Below are positions 8,701 to 18,783 of a stretch of 64,000 bases of DNA, in pieces. This DNA is from CAVYXF01 sp963772335. Lineage in GTDB: Bacteria > Pseudomonadota > Alphaproteobacteria > Rhizobiales > Rhodomicrobiaceae. Location of the stretch: assembly GCA_963772335.1 (NCBI GenBank), contig CAVYXF010000001.1, forward strand, positions 310,001-374,000, read 5' to 3'. The notes below the pieces were generated by a model. It was not told where the DNA came from, did no database searches, and saw only the letters and a list, made by a program, of their open reading frames with translations. Within the stretch, counting starts at the first letter, position 1; each line of letters begins with the position of its first letter. The position numbers were made by a program, and so were the translations under genes.

Positions 8701-9241
8701 TGCCGAAAATGCCGTGCAGGCTTTCGAGCAGGTCGCGGGCGGCGGCATCATAGCCATCGCAGGTGAGCCGGTTGATCGGGCCTTCCGGTCCGCCGGTCAG
8801 CGCGATGAGACCGCCATTCCAGCGCGCCAGCTCCTCCAGGGTGATGTGCGTGGCGGCTGTCTCGCCATGATCGAGAAAGGCCGCGCTGGTGAGATGCAGT
8901 AGATTGCCATAGCCCTCTTCATCTTTGGCAAGCAGCGCGATCGAGCCGAGCAGCGCTGGTGCATCACCATTGCCGGGACGCTTTGCCGCGCCTTGCTCCT
9001 CGGCGGTCTGCGTTGCCAAGGCGAGCGTTGCACCGATGATCGGCTGGATGCCCTCCCCGGCCAGCGTCTCGGCGAATTCGAGCGCGCCGAACAGGTTGTT
9101 GCGGTCGGTGATCGCAAGGGCGGGCTGGGCATCCTTCTTGGCGAGCTTGGCAACGGCTTTGACCAGCAATGCGCCTTCGAGCAGCGAATAAGCCGTATGC
9201 ATGCGCAGGTGAATGAAGCCGGGTCCCGGTTTGGCCGACAT
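5741..9241 (-). CDS. dnaE: DNA polymerase III alpha subunit
   Basis: 1166 residues, the usual length of DnaE1, the replicative polymerase subunit. It starts with the PHP domain (FIHLRMHTAYSLLEGALL). The palm contains the catalytic acidic motif PDFDIDFCQDRR and the preceding GPGRGSGAGSVAAW loop. YGVIIYQEQVMQIA and GYGFNKSHAAAYALLAYQTA follow, then the helix-hairpin-helix region and an OB-fold near the C-terminus (YKQERKSKSGNRFAF). Intact, with no inteins or frameshifts. It stands alone on the minus strand. Confidence 0.97.
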   Translation of the reverse strand: MSAKPGPGFIHLRMHTAYSLLEGALLVKAVAKLAKKDAQPALAITDRNNLFGALEFAETLAGEGIQPIIGATLALATQTAEEQGAAKRPGNGDAPALLGSIALLAKDEEGYGNLLHLTSAAFLDHGETAATHITLEELARWNGGLIALTGGPEGPINRLTCDGYDAAARDLLESLHGIFGNRLYVELQRHGTEEERQTEPALLQLAYELGLPLVATNQCFFPTREDFEAHDALICIAEGRYVSEDDRRRLTPEHYFKSRAEMMALFADLPEALENTIEIARRCAYRPKMRPPILPAFTQGKATTRQELAEEEAVELRRQAEEGLTERLRITGTAEGFAEEDYRTRLDFELTVIAKMRYAGYFLIVSDFIKWAKAHDIPVGPGRGSGAGSVAAWSLSITDLDPLRFGLLFERFLNPERVSMPDFDIDFCQDRRDEVIRYVQEKYGASRVAQIITFGKLQARAVLRDVGRVLQMPYGQVDKLCKLVPNNPANPVSLPDAIAGEPKLQEARDNDPVVKKLLEIGMKLEGLYRHASTHAAGVVIGDRNLVELVPLYRDPRSTLPVTQFNMKWVEPAGLVKFDFLGLKTLTVIQKALALLAARGVHLDLQTLGLDDRATYELLARGDTVGVFQLESTGMRESLRRLKPDRFGDIIAMNSLYRPGPMDNIPTYINRKHGIEEVDYLHPLIAPVLEETYGVIIYQEQVMQIAQLLSSYSLGEADLLRRAMGKKIKAEMDKQRERFVAGAVANGVSKRQADYIFDLVAKFAGYGFNKSHAAAYALLAYQTAYLKANYPVEFLAATMTYDMGNTDKLYMFAQEARRYGIRVAPPSINASGAEFLPEDGAIRYSMAALKNIGRGAVEEIAAEREGRGAFRDIGDFAERVNPKAMGKRALETLTSAGVFDSLDPSRARIYANIEQILSYAGRLADDRLTGQNDLFGGGGAGATAVAAARLHLREVPAWDLMETLSHELDAIGFYLSGHPLDDYADALTRLGVTRWAELEAKLANQVSAEARVAATVTYKQERKSKSGNRFAFAGFSDPTGQFEAVVFSDTLALSGDVLEPGKAVLLNIEAEVDGENVKTRVRSAMALDAALGRTRAGLCIVADGSRFAPNDLLKHLGHGGATALKLRMKLADSAREVELNLGANFDVTPRQAGALKALPGVLEVVAF

Positions 9242-9520
9242 TATTCGTCGCTATGCTCCCACCAAATCTGCCTTGGACAGCACCCTCAAAATAGGGTGAC
9301 TCGGCGCCAACTTTCCAGAGCGCTCAGCGCGTAGACGCTTCTCTGTTTTGGCCTGTGGCTCGCCGACTGCAGCCGCAAACGGCTATTATCCACAAGTCGT
9401 TTCCGCCAAACCGAGCGTCATCAACAGCTTGACATTTTCACGTCTGGCCTTGCACGCTCGAATTGGCAATGCCTCAAGCTCGTTGTGGCTAACCAAAGGG
9501 CCGAACGGAGAGAAAGTTTA

Positions 9521-9838
9521 ATGGCTAAGACTGACAAAACATCTGCGAAAGTAGCATCGGGCGCGAAAGCGATGACGGCGAAGGGCGGCAAGACCGGAAC
9601 GGTCGCTGCACTTCCCAAGGCCTCGACGACGGCGAAGAAGCCCGCTGCCAAGGCACCACCCGCCAAGGCCGCGAAAGCGCCTGCCCCAGCTGCCAAGACC
9701 GCCAAGGCGCCGGCCACCAAGGCTCCCGCCAAGGCCGCTCCGGCAGCGAAGGCACCGGCCAAATCTGCTGCAAAGGCCCCTGCAGCGAAAGCGCCCGCCA
9801 AAGCGCCGGCGGCCAAGGCGCCCGCCAAGAAGAAGTAG
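9521..9838 (+). CDS. Lys/Ala/Pro-rich histone H1-like protein
   Basis: About 105 residues from the ATG at 9521 (MAKTDKTSAKVASGAKAMTA), behind CGGAGAGAAAG. Almost the whole protein is Ala, Lys and Pro in irregular repeats of the type AAKAPAKAP, ending in AKAPAKKK. This composition resembles bacterial histone H1-like or HU C-terminal tail proteins that bind DNA non-specifically. There is no folded domain to identify. The repeated sequence makes it prone to length variation between strains. Confidence 0.65.
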   Translation: MAKTDKTSAKVASGAKAMTAKGGKTGTVAALPKASTTAKKPAAKAPPAKAAKAPAPAAKTAKAPATKAPAKAAPAAKAPAKSAAKAPAAKAPAKAPAAKAPAKKK

Positions 9839-9844
9839 TTCGGG

Positions 9845-9859
9845 GGCGGCAAGGCCGCC
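9845..9859 (+). terminator. Possible terminator hairpin after the Lys/Ala-rich gene
   Basis: GGCGGC-AAG-GCCGCC lies seven bases after the stop codon. The stem is GC-rich but no T-run follows, so a Rho-independent function is only plausible. Confidence 0.35.
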
Positions 9860-10050
9860 GCTTCGTTCCGCGTTATGCCGTCCGCGTCGAGGTGCGCTGC
9901 GCCTCATTTCGCGGCGGCGGGTGGATGAGCCCAAGCACGATCATTCTGATCGATTGCCTGCTGCGTCATCCCTGAGAGGCGGAGCGCTCGCTGGGCGTCT
10001 CCACTTCGCCCGATCACGCACATACCGGCAGCATGCGGCTTTCGGGTAGT

Positions 10051-11304
10051 TCAGGCGCTTGCCGGGCGCTTGTCGTCGATGACCTTACCGTCATTCGGCA
10101 AGCTGCCAGGAGCGCAGAACTCTACCTCGCCGCGCAGGCGGCATTCGCTGCGGATTGCTTCTTTGAGCGCCTCGGCAAGCTGAGGATCGGGAGCGGCTGT
10201 CTCGCACAGGATACGCAGCTCGTCGAGGCCTCCGGCTTCCGTCACTTCCAGCCGGGCGCGGGTCACTGCTGGAAAGTTGCGGATGACGTTTGCCACCTGT
10301 CGCGGATGCACGAACATGCCGCGCACTTTGGTGGTCTGGTCGGCGCGACCCATCCAGCCCTTCAGCCGCATATTGGTGCGCCCGCAAGGGCTCATGCCGG
10401 GCATGACCGCGGAGAGATCGCCGGTTGCGAGGCGGATCATCGGATAGGCGTCGTCGAAGGTGGTGACCACCACCTCCCCGACCTCGCCGCCCGGAACCGG
10501 CTCGCCTGTACCAGGCCGGACGATCTCGACGATGCAGTGCTCATCGACCACCATCCCGTCGGCGGGCTCGGCCGCCTCATAAGCGATGAGGCCGAGCTCG
10601 GCCGTGCCGTAGCACTGGCGCACGGCAACGCCGCGCTCGCCATACCAGGCGCGAAGCTGCGGAAACAGCGGGCCCCCGGTAACCGACGCCTTAGTCACAC
10701 CCGTGATTGGGGTCCCTTGAGCCTCTGCCTTTTCCATGATGATTTTCAGAAAATCGGGCGTGCCGACATAGGCAGTGATGCCGAGCTGCCGGATCGCCAC
10801 CACCTGGGTGTCGATATTGCCAACCCCGCCGGGGAACACAGCGCAGCCAAGTGCGCCCGCCGCCTCGTCCAGCATGAAGCCCGCGGGCGTGAGATGATAG
10901 GAGAAGCCGTTGAACACCACGTCCCCGGCACGCAAGCCTGCCGCATGGAGCGCGCGCGCCATCCGCCAGTGATCAACGCTTCGGTGATTGGAGCGCCGCC
11001 CCTGGGCTTCCGCGATCGGGCCGGGCGAGAGGAACAGACGCCGCATCTGGCCCGGCGGGAGGCCGGCAAGGCCACCGAGCGGGGGGGCGGCCGCCTGCAG
11101 ATCGATGAGCTGCGATTTGTAGAGCACGGGAAGACGGGCGAGCGCGGCGCGATCGGTGAGCGTTGCCGGATCGATGCCATCAAGCGCGGTGCGGTAATGG
11201 GGCGAGACAGCCTTGGCCCGCGCGACATGCTCACGCAGCGCCTCGAGGAGGGCGCGCTCCCGCTCCGCCGGATCGCGCGTTTCCAGAGTGTCATAGCTGT
11301 CCAT
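10051..11304 (-). CDS. Phenylacetate-CoA ligase (PaaK)-like acyl-CoA ligase
   Basis: 417 residues, ANL superfamily, closest in style to PaaK-type aryl-CoA ligases: HYRTAL near the N-terminus, LFLSPGPIAEAQG at the P-loop position, CYGTAELGLIAYE (adenine/substrate motif), TTFDDAYPMIRLATGDLS, and GRADQTTKVRGMFVHPRQV at the C-terminal hinge. The usual SSGTTG P-loop is replaced by the weaker SPGPIAEAQG, so the substrate or activity may differ from true phenylacetate. It is the last gene of the Liv-transport operon, suggesting that it activates the imported acid with CoA (inference). Confidence 0.8.
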   Translation of the reverse strand: MDSYDTLETRDPAERERALLEALREHVARAKAVSPHYRTALDGIDPATLTDRAALARLPVLYKSQLIDLQAAAPPLGGLAGLPPGQMRRLFLSPGPIAEAQGRRSNHRSVDHWRMARALHAAGLRAGDVVFNGFSYHLTPAGFMLDEAAGALGCAVFPGGVGNIDTQVVAIRQLGITAYVGTPDFLKIIMEKAEAQGTPITGVTKASVTGGPLFPQLRAWYGERGVAVRQCYGTAELGLIAYEAAEPADGMVVDEHCIVEIVRPGTGEPVPGGEVGEVVVTTFDDAYPMIRLATGDLSAVMPGMSPCGRTNMRLKGWMGRADQTTKVRGMFVHPRQVANVIRNFPAVTRARLEVTEAGGLDELRILCETAAPDPQLAEALKEAIRSECRLRGEVEFCAPGSLPNDGKVIDDKRPASA

Positions 11305-11374
11305 GATCCGATTTTCTCCAGGGTGCGTTCACTCGAATGGCAGTAGAAAATCCAAACACGGCCTTGCTTTCCAT

Positions 11375-11470
11375 GTCATTCCCGCGCAAGCGGGAATCCA
11401 GTAGTCACCGTCGCCCGTGATGGAGTAGACACGCTGCGGCGTACTGGGTCGCCGCTTTCGCGGGGATTGC
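11375..11470. repeat. Inverted pair of REP-like palindromes
   Basis: The gap between the ligase and livF holds two related palindromes in opposite orientation. The left unit, about 11376-11403, contains ATTCCCGCGCAAGCGGGAAT and ends CCAGTA. The right unit, about 11442-11467, starts TACTGGG and contains CGCTTTCGCGGGGA. This head-to-head arrangement matches the REP doublet/REPIN type of non-autonomous element. Confidence 0.6.
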
Positions 11471-11515
11471 GGTCTCGCTATTGGAAGGACCTTGCCCCAT
11501 TCGACCCATACGCTA

Positions 11516-12370
<855 letters not shown>

Positions 12371-12529
12371 GAGGCGGTCTTTACTCCGTAAATTTTCTAA
12401 CGAGCTAGCCCGGTTCGCAGGTTTGGGCGCCCTCTCAACCGGCACTGCCCGCCTTCTCCCGACGGCGAACGCTTGTCGTTCGCCGTAAAGGCTCACGACC
12501 GGCAGAGGGCGGCGAGGCCCAGACGAGCC

Positions 12530-12640
12530 GGGTGAGGGGGAGTAACTCTCCCTATCCTCGGCGTTCGCGGTGAGATCGTCCCCCTCACCCACCCGCCTTC
12601 GGCGGGAGCCCTCTCCCGCCAGGGGAGAGGGCAAGGCCGT
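12530..12640. repeat. Dispersed palindromic element (CCCTCTCCC family)
   Basis: This gap contains CCCCTCACCC, then ACCCGCCTTCGGCGGG, then GCCCTCTCCC-GCCAG-GGGAGAGGGC, with the complementary GGGTGAGGGGGA further left at about 12531. It is a compound palindrome with the same core as elements near 35990, 39200 and 45455. Confidence 0.6.
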
Positions 12641-12668
12641 GCCGCAGGAGAATCCCTGCCAGCCAGCC

Positions 12669-13901
12669 CTATTGGCCCAGCCATTCCGGGCGGCGCTCGA
12701 GCGTTGTGGTGGCGATGCGCTCGATCTTCACCTCGCCATTCTCATAGGAGCCGCGGTTGATCTCGACGGTGGTGAGGCCACGATGATCCTCCGGTGTCCA
12801 GGTAGAGGGCAGGCAAACGCCTTCGAGCCCGGCCGGCACCCAATCCTTTTTCTTATAGAACGCGTTGCGGATGTTTTCGCCAGTCAACCCGCCATCGGCT
12901 TTGGCCATCTCCATGGCTTCCTTCATGTAGAAGGCTGCGCAGATGCCCCGGATGTAATGATGGGTCGGCTTGTCGCCCATGCCCTGGCCCTGCTCGGCAA
13001 TCTCGTGCACCAGCTTCATGCCCGGCACGTCCTTCGCGTCGTAGAACGGCGTGGACGACGGGAAGATCAGGTTCTTGGCTTCCGCCGCCTTGATGGTCAT
13101 CCAGTCGCCGGCCCAGGGATTGCCCATATAGGTCGCCTCCACGCCGACGGTCTGACAGGATTTCAGCAGCGAAACCACCGAGCCGCCGAGATTGCCGAGA
13201 TACACGTATTGCGCGCCGGACTCCTTGATGGTCAGGCACTGCGCCTTGAAGTCGCCGGGCGCGAGCGGCACGACGACCGGCGGGGCAACCGTCAGGCCGA
13301 GCTCCTGGGCGTAAGCCGCGCAAGCCTCTTTCGGCGCGTTCGGATAGGGATGGTTGTCGCCGGTGTGCACAAAGGTCGGGTTCTTGATGCCCTTGGCCTT
13401 GGCGTCTTCGGACGCCCATTTCACCAGCGCCCGGCAGGCATCAGAATAAGAGGGGCCATAGAAGAAATTGTAAGGCGCGGGCTTCTTGGTGTTCGGGTTC
13501 TTGCCGGTCGGGTCGGTGAGATGGGCGGAATAGGATGCCGAGATCACCGGGATCTTATCGGCGGCGACGAAGGAGATCAGCGCCTCGGTGTCGCCGGTGC
13601 CCCAGCCCTGCAGGAACACCATGCCCTTGGAGACCCAACGCTTGTAGGTGGCGATCGCCTCCGGCACTTTATAGCTGTAATCGACCGTCTCCATGTCGAT
13701 CTTGGTGCCGTTGATGCCGCCATGGGCATTGATGTACTTCACGGCATCGGCGACGCCTGGCCCGTAATGCTTGCCGACGAAGGACGTCGCACCGGTGTAG
13801 TCCGCCAGATGGCCGACGAATACCGAATCCTGGGCATGCGCCGCCGTGACACTTAGCGCGAGGGCCGCGCCAAGTCTTGCGAGTAGGCGGATATGTTTCA
13901 T
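12669..13901 (-). CDS. Liv-type ABC transporter substrate-binding protein
   Basis: About 410 residues from the ATG at 13901 (MKHIRLLARLGAALALSVTAAHA), with GGAGGA six bases upstream. Sec signal peptide, mature start near AQDS. The fold is periplasmic-binding-protein type I as in LivJ/LivK (VGHLADYTGATSFVGKHYGPG, AVKYINAHGGINGTKI). The ligand is unknown; the CoA ligases in the operon suggest a carboxylic acid rather than an amino acid (inference). Confidence 0.9.
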   Translation of the reverse strand: MKHIRLLARLGAALALSVTAAHAQDSVFVGHLADYTGATSFVGKHYGPGVADAVKYINAHGGINGTKIDMETVDYSYKVPEAIATYKRWVSKGMVFLQGWGTGDTEALISFVAADKIPVISASYSAHLTDPTGKNPNTKKPAPYNFFYGPSYSDACRALVKWASEDAKAKGIKNPTFVHTGDNHPYPNAPKEACAAYAQELGLTVAPPVVVPLAPGDFKAQCLTIKESGAQYVYLGNLGGSVVSLLKSCQTVGVEATYMGNPWAGDWMTIKAAEAKNLIFPSSTPFYDAKDVPGMKLVHEIAEQGQGMGDKPTHHYIRGICAAFYMKEAMEMAKADGGLTGENIRNAFYKKKDWVPAGLEGVCLPSTWTPEDHRGLTTVEINRGSYENGEVKIERIATTTLERRPEWLGQ

Positions 13902-13988
13902 GAGCATTCCTCCAAAAAGCGCGGCCGGTTCTTTTTGTGAAGCGAAACCCGGCCGCTTGGGGGCTTCGCCAGTCAGGACAGTTCCCGC

Positions 13989-15050
13989 TCATCGCGAGAA
14001 CGGATAGAGCTTCCAACTGGCGCGGATCAGCCGCCAGCGATGCATCAGCCCCTCCGGCTCGAGCACCAGGAACAGCATAATGGCCGCGCCGATCGACATT
14101 TGCTTGATATAGGCGATCCCGCTCTGCATCGGCGGGAAGAGGTGGGCGAGGTTTGCCGCCACCACCTCCATGACTTGCGGGAGAAGCAGGATGAATGCGG
14201 CGCCGACCAGCGATCCGGCAATCGAGCCGAGCCCACCGATGATGATCATCGCCAGGAACTGGATCGACAGCAGCACGGTGAAGGCTTCCCCGGAGACGAA
14301 GCCGAGATAATGGCCATAGAGCGCCCCGCCAATGCCGGCGAAGAAGCTCGAAATGCCGAACGACATCACCCGGTATTTCGCGAGGTTGATGCCGATGATC
14401 TCCGCGGAGAGGTAATGGTCGCGCACCGCGATCAGCGCTCGCCCGTCTCGAGTGCGAATGAGGTTCGACACCGCAAGGAAAGAGACGATGACCCAGAACA
14501 GCACGATGTAGATGTAGGTGGCGTCGGTGTTGAACTCGAAGCCGAACAGGCTCGCCGTCGCCGCCAGCGAGCCTGAGGAGCCGCCAGTGAACCATTGGGC
14601 GCGGCCGAAGAAATCTTGCAGGATGAACTGCGAGGCAAGCGTCGCGATGGCGAGATAGAGGCCCTTGAGGCGCGCGGCCGGCAGGCCAAAGATCATGCCG
14701 ACCGCCGTGGTCAACAGACCGGCCAGCGGTATTGCCAGCAGCGTCGGCACGCCCTGCGCGGCAATCCAGGCGGAGCCGAAGGCGCCAAGGCCGAAAAAGG
14801 CGCTGTGCCCCAGCGAGATCTGCCCGGTATAGCCGACCAGCACGTTGAGCCCCAGAGCGGCAATGCCGTAGATGCCGATCAAGATGAGCTGGCTGAGGAT
14901 GAAGCGGTCGGCCCAAAGGGGCGTCACCGCGACAAAGGCGATCATTGCCAGCACGGCGTAAAGGTCGGTGCGCGTGCGGAACAGCGAGCGGTCGGCGCGG
15001 TAGGAGGTGCGGAAATCGCCGCAGGGCCGGAGATCGGGGACACGCGCCAT
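13989..15050 (-). CDS. livM: Liv-type ABC transporter permease (LivM)
   Basis: 353 residues with eight to ten hydrophobic segments and the family landmarks AALGLNVLVGYTGQISLGHS near the N-terminus, GLPAARLKGLYLAIATLA, and MIIIGGLGSIAGSLVGAAF near the C-terminus. It starts five bases after the livH stop, so it is translated with it. An inner-membrane half of the importer pore. Confidence 0.93.
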   Translation of the reverse strand: MARVPDLRPCGDFRTSYRADRSLFRTRTDLYAVLAMIAFVAVTPLWADRFILSQLILIGIYGIAALGLNVLVGYTGQISLGHSAFFGLGAFGSAWIAAQGVPTLLAIPLAGLLTTAVGMIFGLPAARLKGLYLAIATLASQFILQDFFGRAQWFTGGSSGSLAATASLFGFEFNTDATYIYIVLFWVIVSFLAVSNLIRTRDGRALIAVRDHYLSAEIIGINLAKYRVMSFGISSFFAGIGGALYGHYLGFVSGEAFTVLLSIQFLAMIIIGGLGSIAGSLVGAAFILLLPQVMEVVAANLAHLFPPMQSGIAYIKQMSIGAAIMLFLVLEPEGLMHRWRLIRASWKLYPFSR

Positions 15051-15055
15051 AGCCG

Positions 15056-15949
15056 CTATACCCGCTCGATATCCGGGGTGCCGAACAGCCCATATGGCCG
15101 GATCATCAGGATGATGATCAGCACATAGAAGGGCGCTACTGTGTACATATTTCCGAGATGGAGATATTGGCCATCAAAAAACTCGGCGAGATTTTCCAAG
15201 ACGCCGATGACTAGGCCGCCGACGATCGCCCCGACGATGGAGTCGAGCCCGCCGACGATCACCGCCGGGAACACCTTGATGCCGATAAAGGCAAGACCGT
15301 TCGACACTGCGTTGACCAACCCAATCACCACGCCGGCAATCGCCGAAACCACCGCCGAGATCGCCCAGGCCATGGCGAATACAGTGCTGATCGACACGCC
15401 CAGCGACTGCGCCACCTGCTGATTATACGCGGTTGCACGCATGGCGAGGCCCCAACGGGAATAGCGGAAGAACCAGAAAAACCCAGCCATCACCAGAAGC
15501 GAAAGCACCAGGCTCATGAGATAAGCCGTCTCGACATTCAGCCCGCCGATGGAGATGGTGCTGCCGCCGAACACCTGCGGGAAGCGCTCGGCATTGTTGC
15601 CGAACACCCAATTCATCAGCGCTTGCATGAAGATGGACAGGCCGATGGTCGCCATGATCACCGAAATCACCGGCTCGCCGACCAGCGGCCGCAGCACCAC
15701 GAGCTGCACGATGATGCCGAACAGCATCATGAACAACAGCGAGAAAAGGAAGGCGGCGATGAAGGGTAGCTGCATATGCACGACGAGCGACCAACACACC
15801 CAGGCGCCGAGCACCACGAACTCGCCCTGCGCGAAGTTCACCACCTGGGTCGATTTGTAGATGAGCACGAAGCACATGGCGACGACGCCATAGAGCATGC
15901 CGACGATTACGCCGTTGATCAGAAGCTGGGCGAGGAGCTCGGTGTTCAT
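15056..15949 (-). CDS. livH: Liv-type ABC transporter permease (LivH)
   Basis: 297 residues, highly hydrophobic, with LLINGVIVGMLYGVVAMCFV at the start, STQVVNFAQGEFVVLGAWV, and AVIVGGLDSIVGAIVGGLVI. These are the standard LivH landmarks. Its start overlaps the stop of the acyl-CoA synthetase by four bases (ATGA). Confidence 0.93.
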   Translation of the reverse strand: MNTELLAQLLINGVIVGMLYGVVAMCFVLIYKSTQVVNFAQGEFVVLGAWVCWSLVVHMQLPFIAAFLFSLLFMMLFGIIVQLVVLRPLVGEPVISVIMATIGLSIFMQALMNWVFGNNAERFPQVFGGSTISIGGLNVETAYLMSLVLSLLVMAGFFWFFRYSRWGLAMRATAYNQQVAQSLGVSISTVFAMAWAISAVVSAIAGVVIGLVNAVSNGLAFIGIKVFPAVIVGGLDSIVGAIVGGLVIGVLENLAEFFDGQYLHLGNMYTVAPFYVLIIILMIRPYGLFGTPDIERV

Positions 15950-17941
15950 TCGGCCGCCTCCTTGAGCGCCGCGCGCTCTCCGGCGAATTCGGTGCGCGGC
16001 TCATCGATCTTCAGCCGCGCCACCACACGCTGGGTCGAGCCGTCCTGGAAATGGATGATGGTGTCGATATCGACATGCGGCGCGCCGGAATAGATCGCCT
16101 CGATGATATCGCCATATTTCTGCGCGATGACGCCGCGGCGCACTTTCTTGGTGCGGGTCAGCTCGCCATCGTCGGCGTCCAGTTCCTTGTAGAGCAGCAG
16201 GAATTTGCGGATGCGCTGCTGAGCGGGGAGCGAGGCGTTCACCCGCTCCACCTCCTCGCGAATGAGGCTGTAGACTTCGGGGCGTGTGGCGAGATCGGAA
16301 TAGGTCGTGAAGCTGAGACGCCGCTCCTCCGCCCATTTCGACAGGATCGAATAGCGGATGCAGATGATCGCGGCGAGATAAGGCCGATCTTTGCCGAGGA
16401 TCACCGCCTCGGCGATGTAGGTGGAGAATTTCAGCTTGTTCTCGATGAATTGCGGCGAGAAGCGCACGTTTGCGGCGGTTGTCGAGAGGTCCTTGATACG
16501 GTCGATGACCACGAGATGTTTTTTCTCCGTGAGATAGCCAGCATCGCCCGTCAAGAACCAGCCATCCGCATCAAAGCTTTCCCTGCTCGCCGCCTCGTTC
16601 TTGTAATAGCCCGCCATCATGTTGGGGTGCTTGACCAGGACTTCACCCAAGCCCACGCTGTCCGGGTCCTTGATCTTGATTGCGCAGCCCGGCATCGGAT
16701 AGCCGACCGTTTCGTTATCGACATCGCCGGTGGCGTGGATGGTGTGCGCGCCAAGCGCCTCGGTCTGTCCATAGAGCTGCTTCAGCGGCACACCCATGGC
16801 GAGGAAGAACTTGAACGTTTCCGGTCCCATCGCGGCACCGCCCGTTGCCGCCGATTTCAGCTTGGAGAAGCCGAGGCGGTCACGCAGTGCGCGGAACAGG
16901 AGGAGATCGGCAAGGTTTGACGCGTGCCCCGCATCGATAGCGCGCGTGCCCGCCCGCACGCCCCATCCGTAGATGGCGCGTTTCCAGCGCGAGGAATCCA
17001 TCATTCGGGCGCGGATGTTGGCGGCGACCACCTCCCAGACACGCGGTGAATAGAGCACGAAATTCGGCCCGATCTCCCGCAAATCGGCCATGGTAGTCGC
17101 CTCTTCCTCGGGGAAGTTCACCACCATTCGCGCGATATAGTTCCAGGCGACGGAATACATCTGCTCCATCACCCAGGAGAGCGGCAGCACCGCGACATAT
17201 TCATCGCCGGGCGCACGTGGATCAGCGCGCAGATAGCTGGTCGCATGGCCGAGAAAGGCGGCGCTCCGCCACATTGCGAGCTTGGGGTTCGCGGTGGTGC
17301 CCGAGGTGGTGCACAGGATCGCAATATCCTCGCCCGAGGTCGCCGCGACCATGTCGGCAGACAGCTCGGTGCTTCGGCAGGCGCGGCTTCTCGCCAAGCA
17401 TCTCGAGGTCTTCGAGCCGCATCAGGCGCGGGTCGTCATATTTGCGCATGCCGCGCGGATCGGTGTAGACGATGTGCTGAACGCTCGGGATCGCATCGCC
17501 CAGCTCCAGGAGCTTGTCGACCTGCTCCTCATCCTCCGCGATCACCACCTTCGGCTCGGCATAGCCGATCAGATAGCGGATCTCCTCTTCCAGCGCGTCG
17601 CGATAGATGCCAAGGCTCATTGCCCGGCAGGCATGGGCGGCAACCTCGCCCCACACCCACTCAGGGCGGTTGTCGCCGATCAGCGCCACCACATCGCCCC
17701 GGCCCACGCCCAGGGTCGCGAGCCCCACCGCCATCCGCGAAATATGCCGCTCGCAATCCGCCCAGCTATAGCTGATCCAGATGCCGTAATCCTTCTCGCG
17801 CTGTGCGACCTGCTCGGGAAAGTGCTTCGCATTATAGGCCAGCAGCTTGGGAAGCGAGTCATATTTGCGCACATCGCCCAGCGTGGCCGGCGCGGCCTTC
17901 CAGCCGACCTCATCGCCGGAGACGGTGAGATGCGCGCTCAT
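15946..17941 (-). pseudogene. Long-chain acyl-CoA synthetase (FadD/FAA1-like), frameshifted
   Basis: Two overlapping frames together make one AMP-binding enzyme of about 660 residues. The first (17941 down to about 17370) holds the N-terminal domain (DSLPKLLAYNAKHFPEQVA, VALIGDNRPEWVWGEVAAHA). The second continues with ILCTTSGTTANPKLAMW (P-loop), LPLSWVMEQMY, QLYGQTEALG and DGWFLTGDAGYL. One indel between about 17363 and 17375 breaks the frame upstream of the P-loop. All motifs are otherwise intact, so this is either very recent loss or a sequence error. It sits between livG and livH, overlapping both by four bases. Confidence 0.85.
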
Positions 17942-18783
17942 GCGGTGACTGCCTCGCGCTGTGCTTCGCCTGCAAGATCGTCGAGGAAGGCATCCTCCTC
18001 GCCGAGATAGGCGCGCTTCACATGCTCGTCGTTCATCACCTCGCCCGGGCTGCCCGCCGCGATCACCTTGCCGAAATCGAGCACGATCACCCGGTCCGAC
18101 AAATCGACGACCACGCCCATGTCGTGCTCGATCATGACGATGGTCATCCCGAATTCCTGATTGAGGTCGAGGATATAGCGCGCCATATCCTCCTTCTCCT
18201 CCAGGTTCATGCCGGCCATTGGCTCATCGAGCAGGATTAGCTCCGGCTCGATGGCAACAGCGCGCGCCAACTCCACGCGCTTGCGATAGCCATAGGAGAG
18301 CGTGCCGGCTGGCTCTCCCCGCACATGCTGGATTTCCAGGAAGTCGATGATCTCCTCGACCTTGCGCCGATGTGCCAGCTCCTCGGCTTGTGCGCCGGTG
18401 AACCAATAACCCATGCCGGTCAGGAAGTTGTTCTTCATCAGGTGATGGCGGCCGACCAGAATATTGTCGAGCACGCTCATATGGCCGAACAGGGCCAGAT
18501 TCTGGAACGTGCGCCCGATGCCAAGCCTCGCCCGGTCGTTGATCGAGCGGCGCAGCAGCGAGCGGCCGCGATAGCGGATATCGCCGGCGGTGGGCTTATA
18601 GCGGCCGGAAATGCAGTTGACCATCGACGTCTTGCCGGCGCCGTTCGGGCCGATGATGGAGAAAAGCTCGCCCTTTTCGACATGGAAGCTGACATCGCTC
18701 AGCGCGTGCACCCCGCCGAAACGCAACGAGACATTCTCAACTTCGACCAGATGACCATCCCGGCCCGCCGATCTGTTCAACAT
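17938..18783 (-). CDS. livG: Liv-type ABC transporter ATP-binding protein (LivG)
   Basis: 281 residues. Walker A IIGPNGAGKTSMVN, Q-loop GRTFQNLALFGHMSV, signature TLSYGYRKRVELARA, Walker B LILLDEPMAGMNLEEKED, and the H-loop in VMIEHDMGVVVD. It is the first gene of the operon that runs to about 10 kb. The C-terminus has the LivG-type YLGEEDA ending plus a short tail. Confidence 0.93.
   Translation of the reverse strand: MLNRSAGRDGHLVEVENVSLRFGGVHALSDVSFHVEKGELFSIIGPNGAGKTSMVNCISGRYKPTAGDIRYRGRSLLRRSINDRARLGIGRTFQNLALFGHMSVLDNILVGRHHLMKNNFLTGMGYWFTGAQAEELAHRRKVEEIIDFLEIQHVRGEPAGTLSYGYRKRVELARAVAIEPELILLDEPMAGMNLEEKEDMARYILDLNQEFGMTIVMIEHDMGVVVDLSDRVIVLDFGKVIAAGSPGEVMNDEHVKRAYLGEEDAFLDDLAGEAQREAVTA

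Noticed and set aside
9429..9457. TTGACA as a -35 box upstream of the H1-like gene
   Set aside because: No acceptable -10 box at 16-18 bases; left as unsupported.
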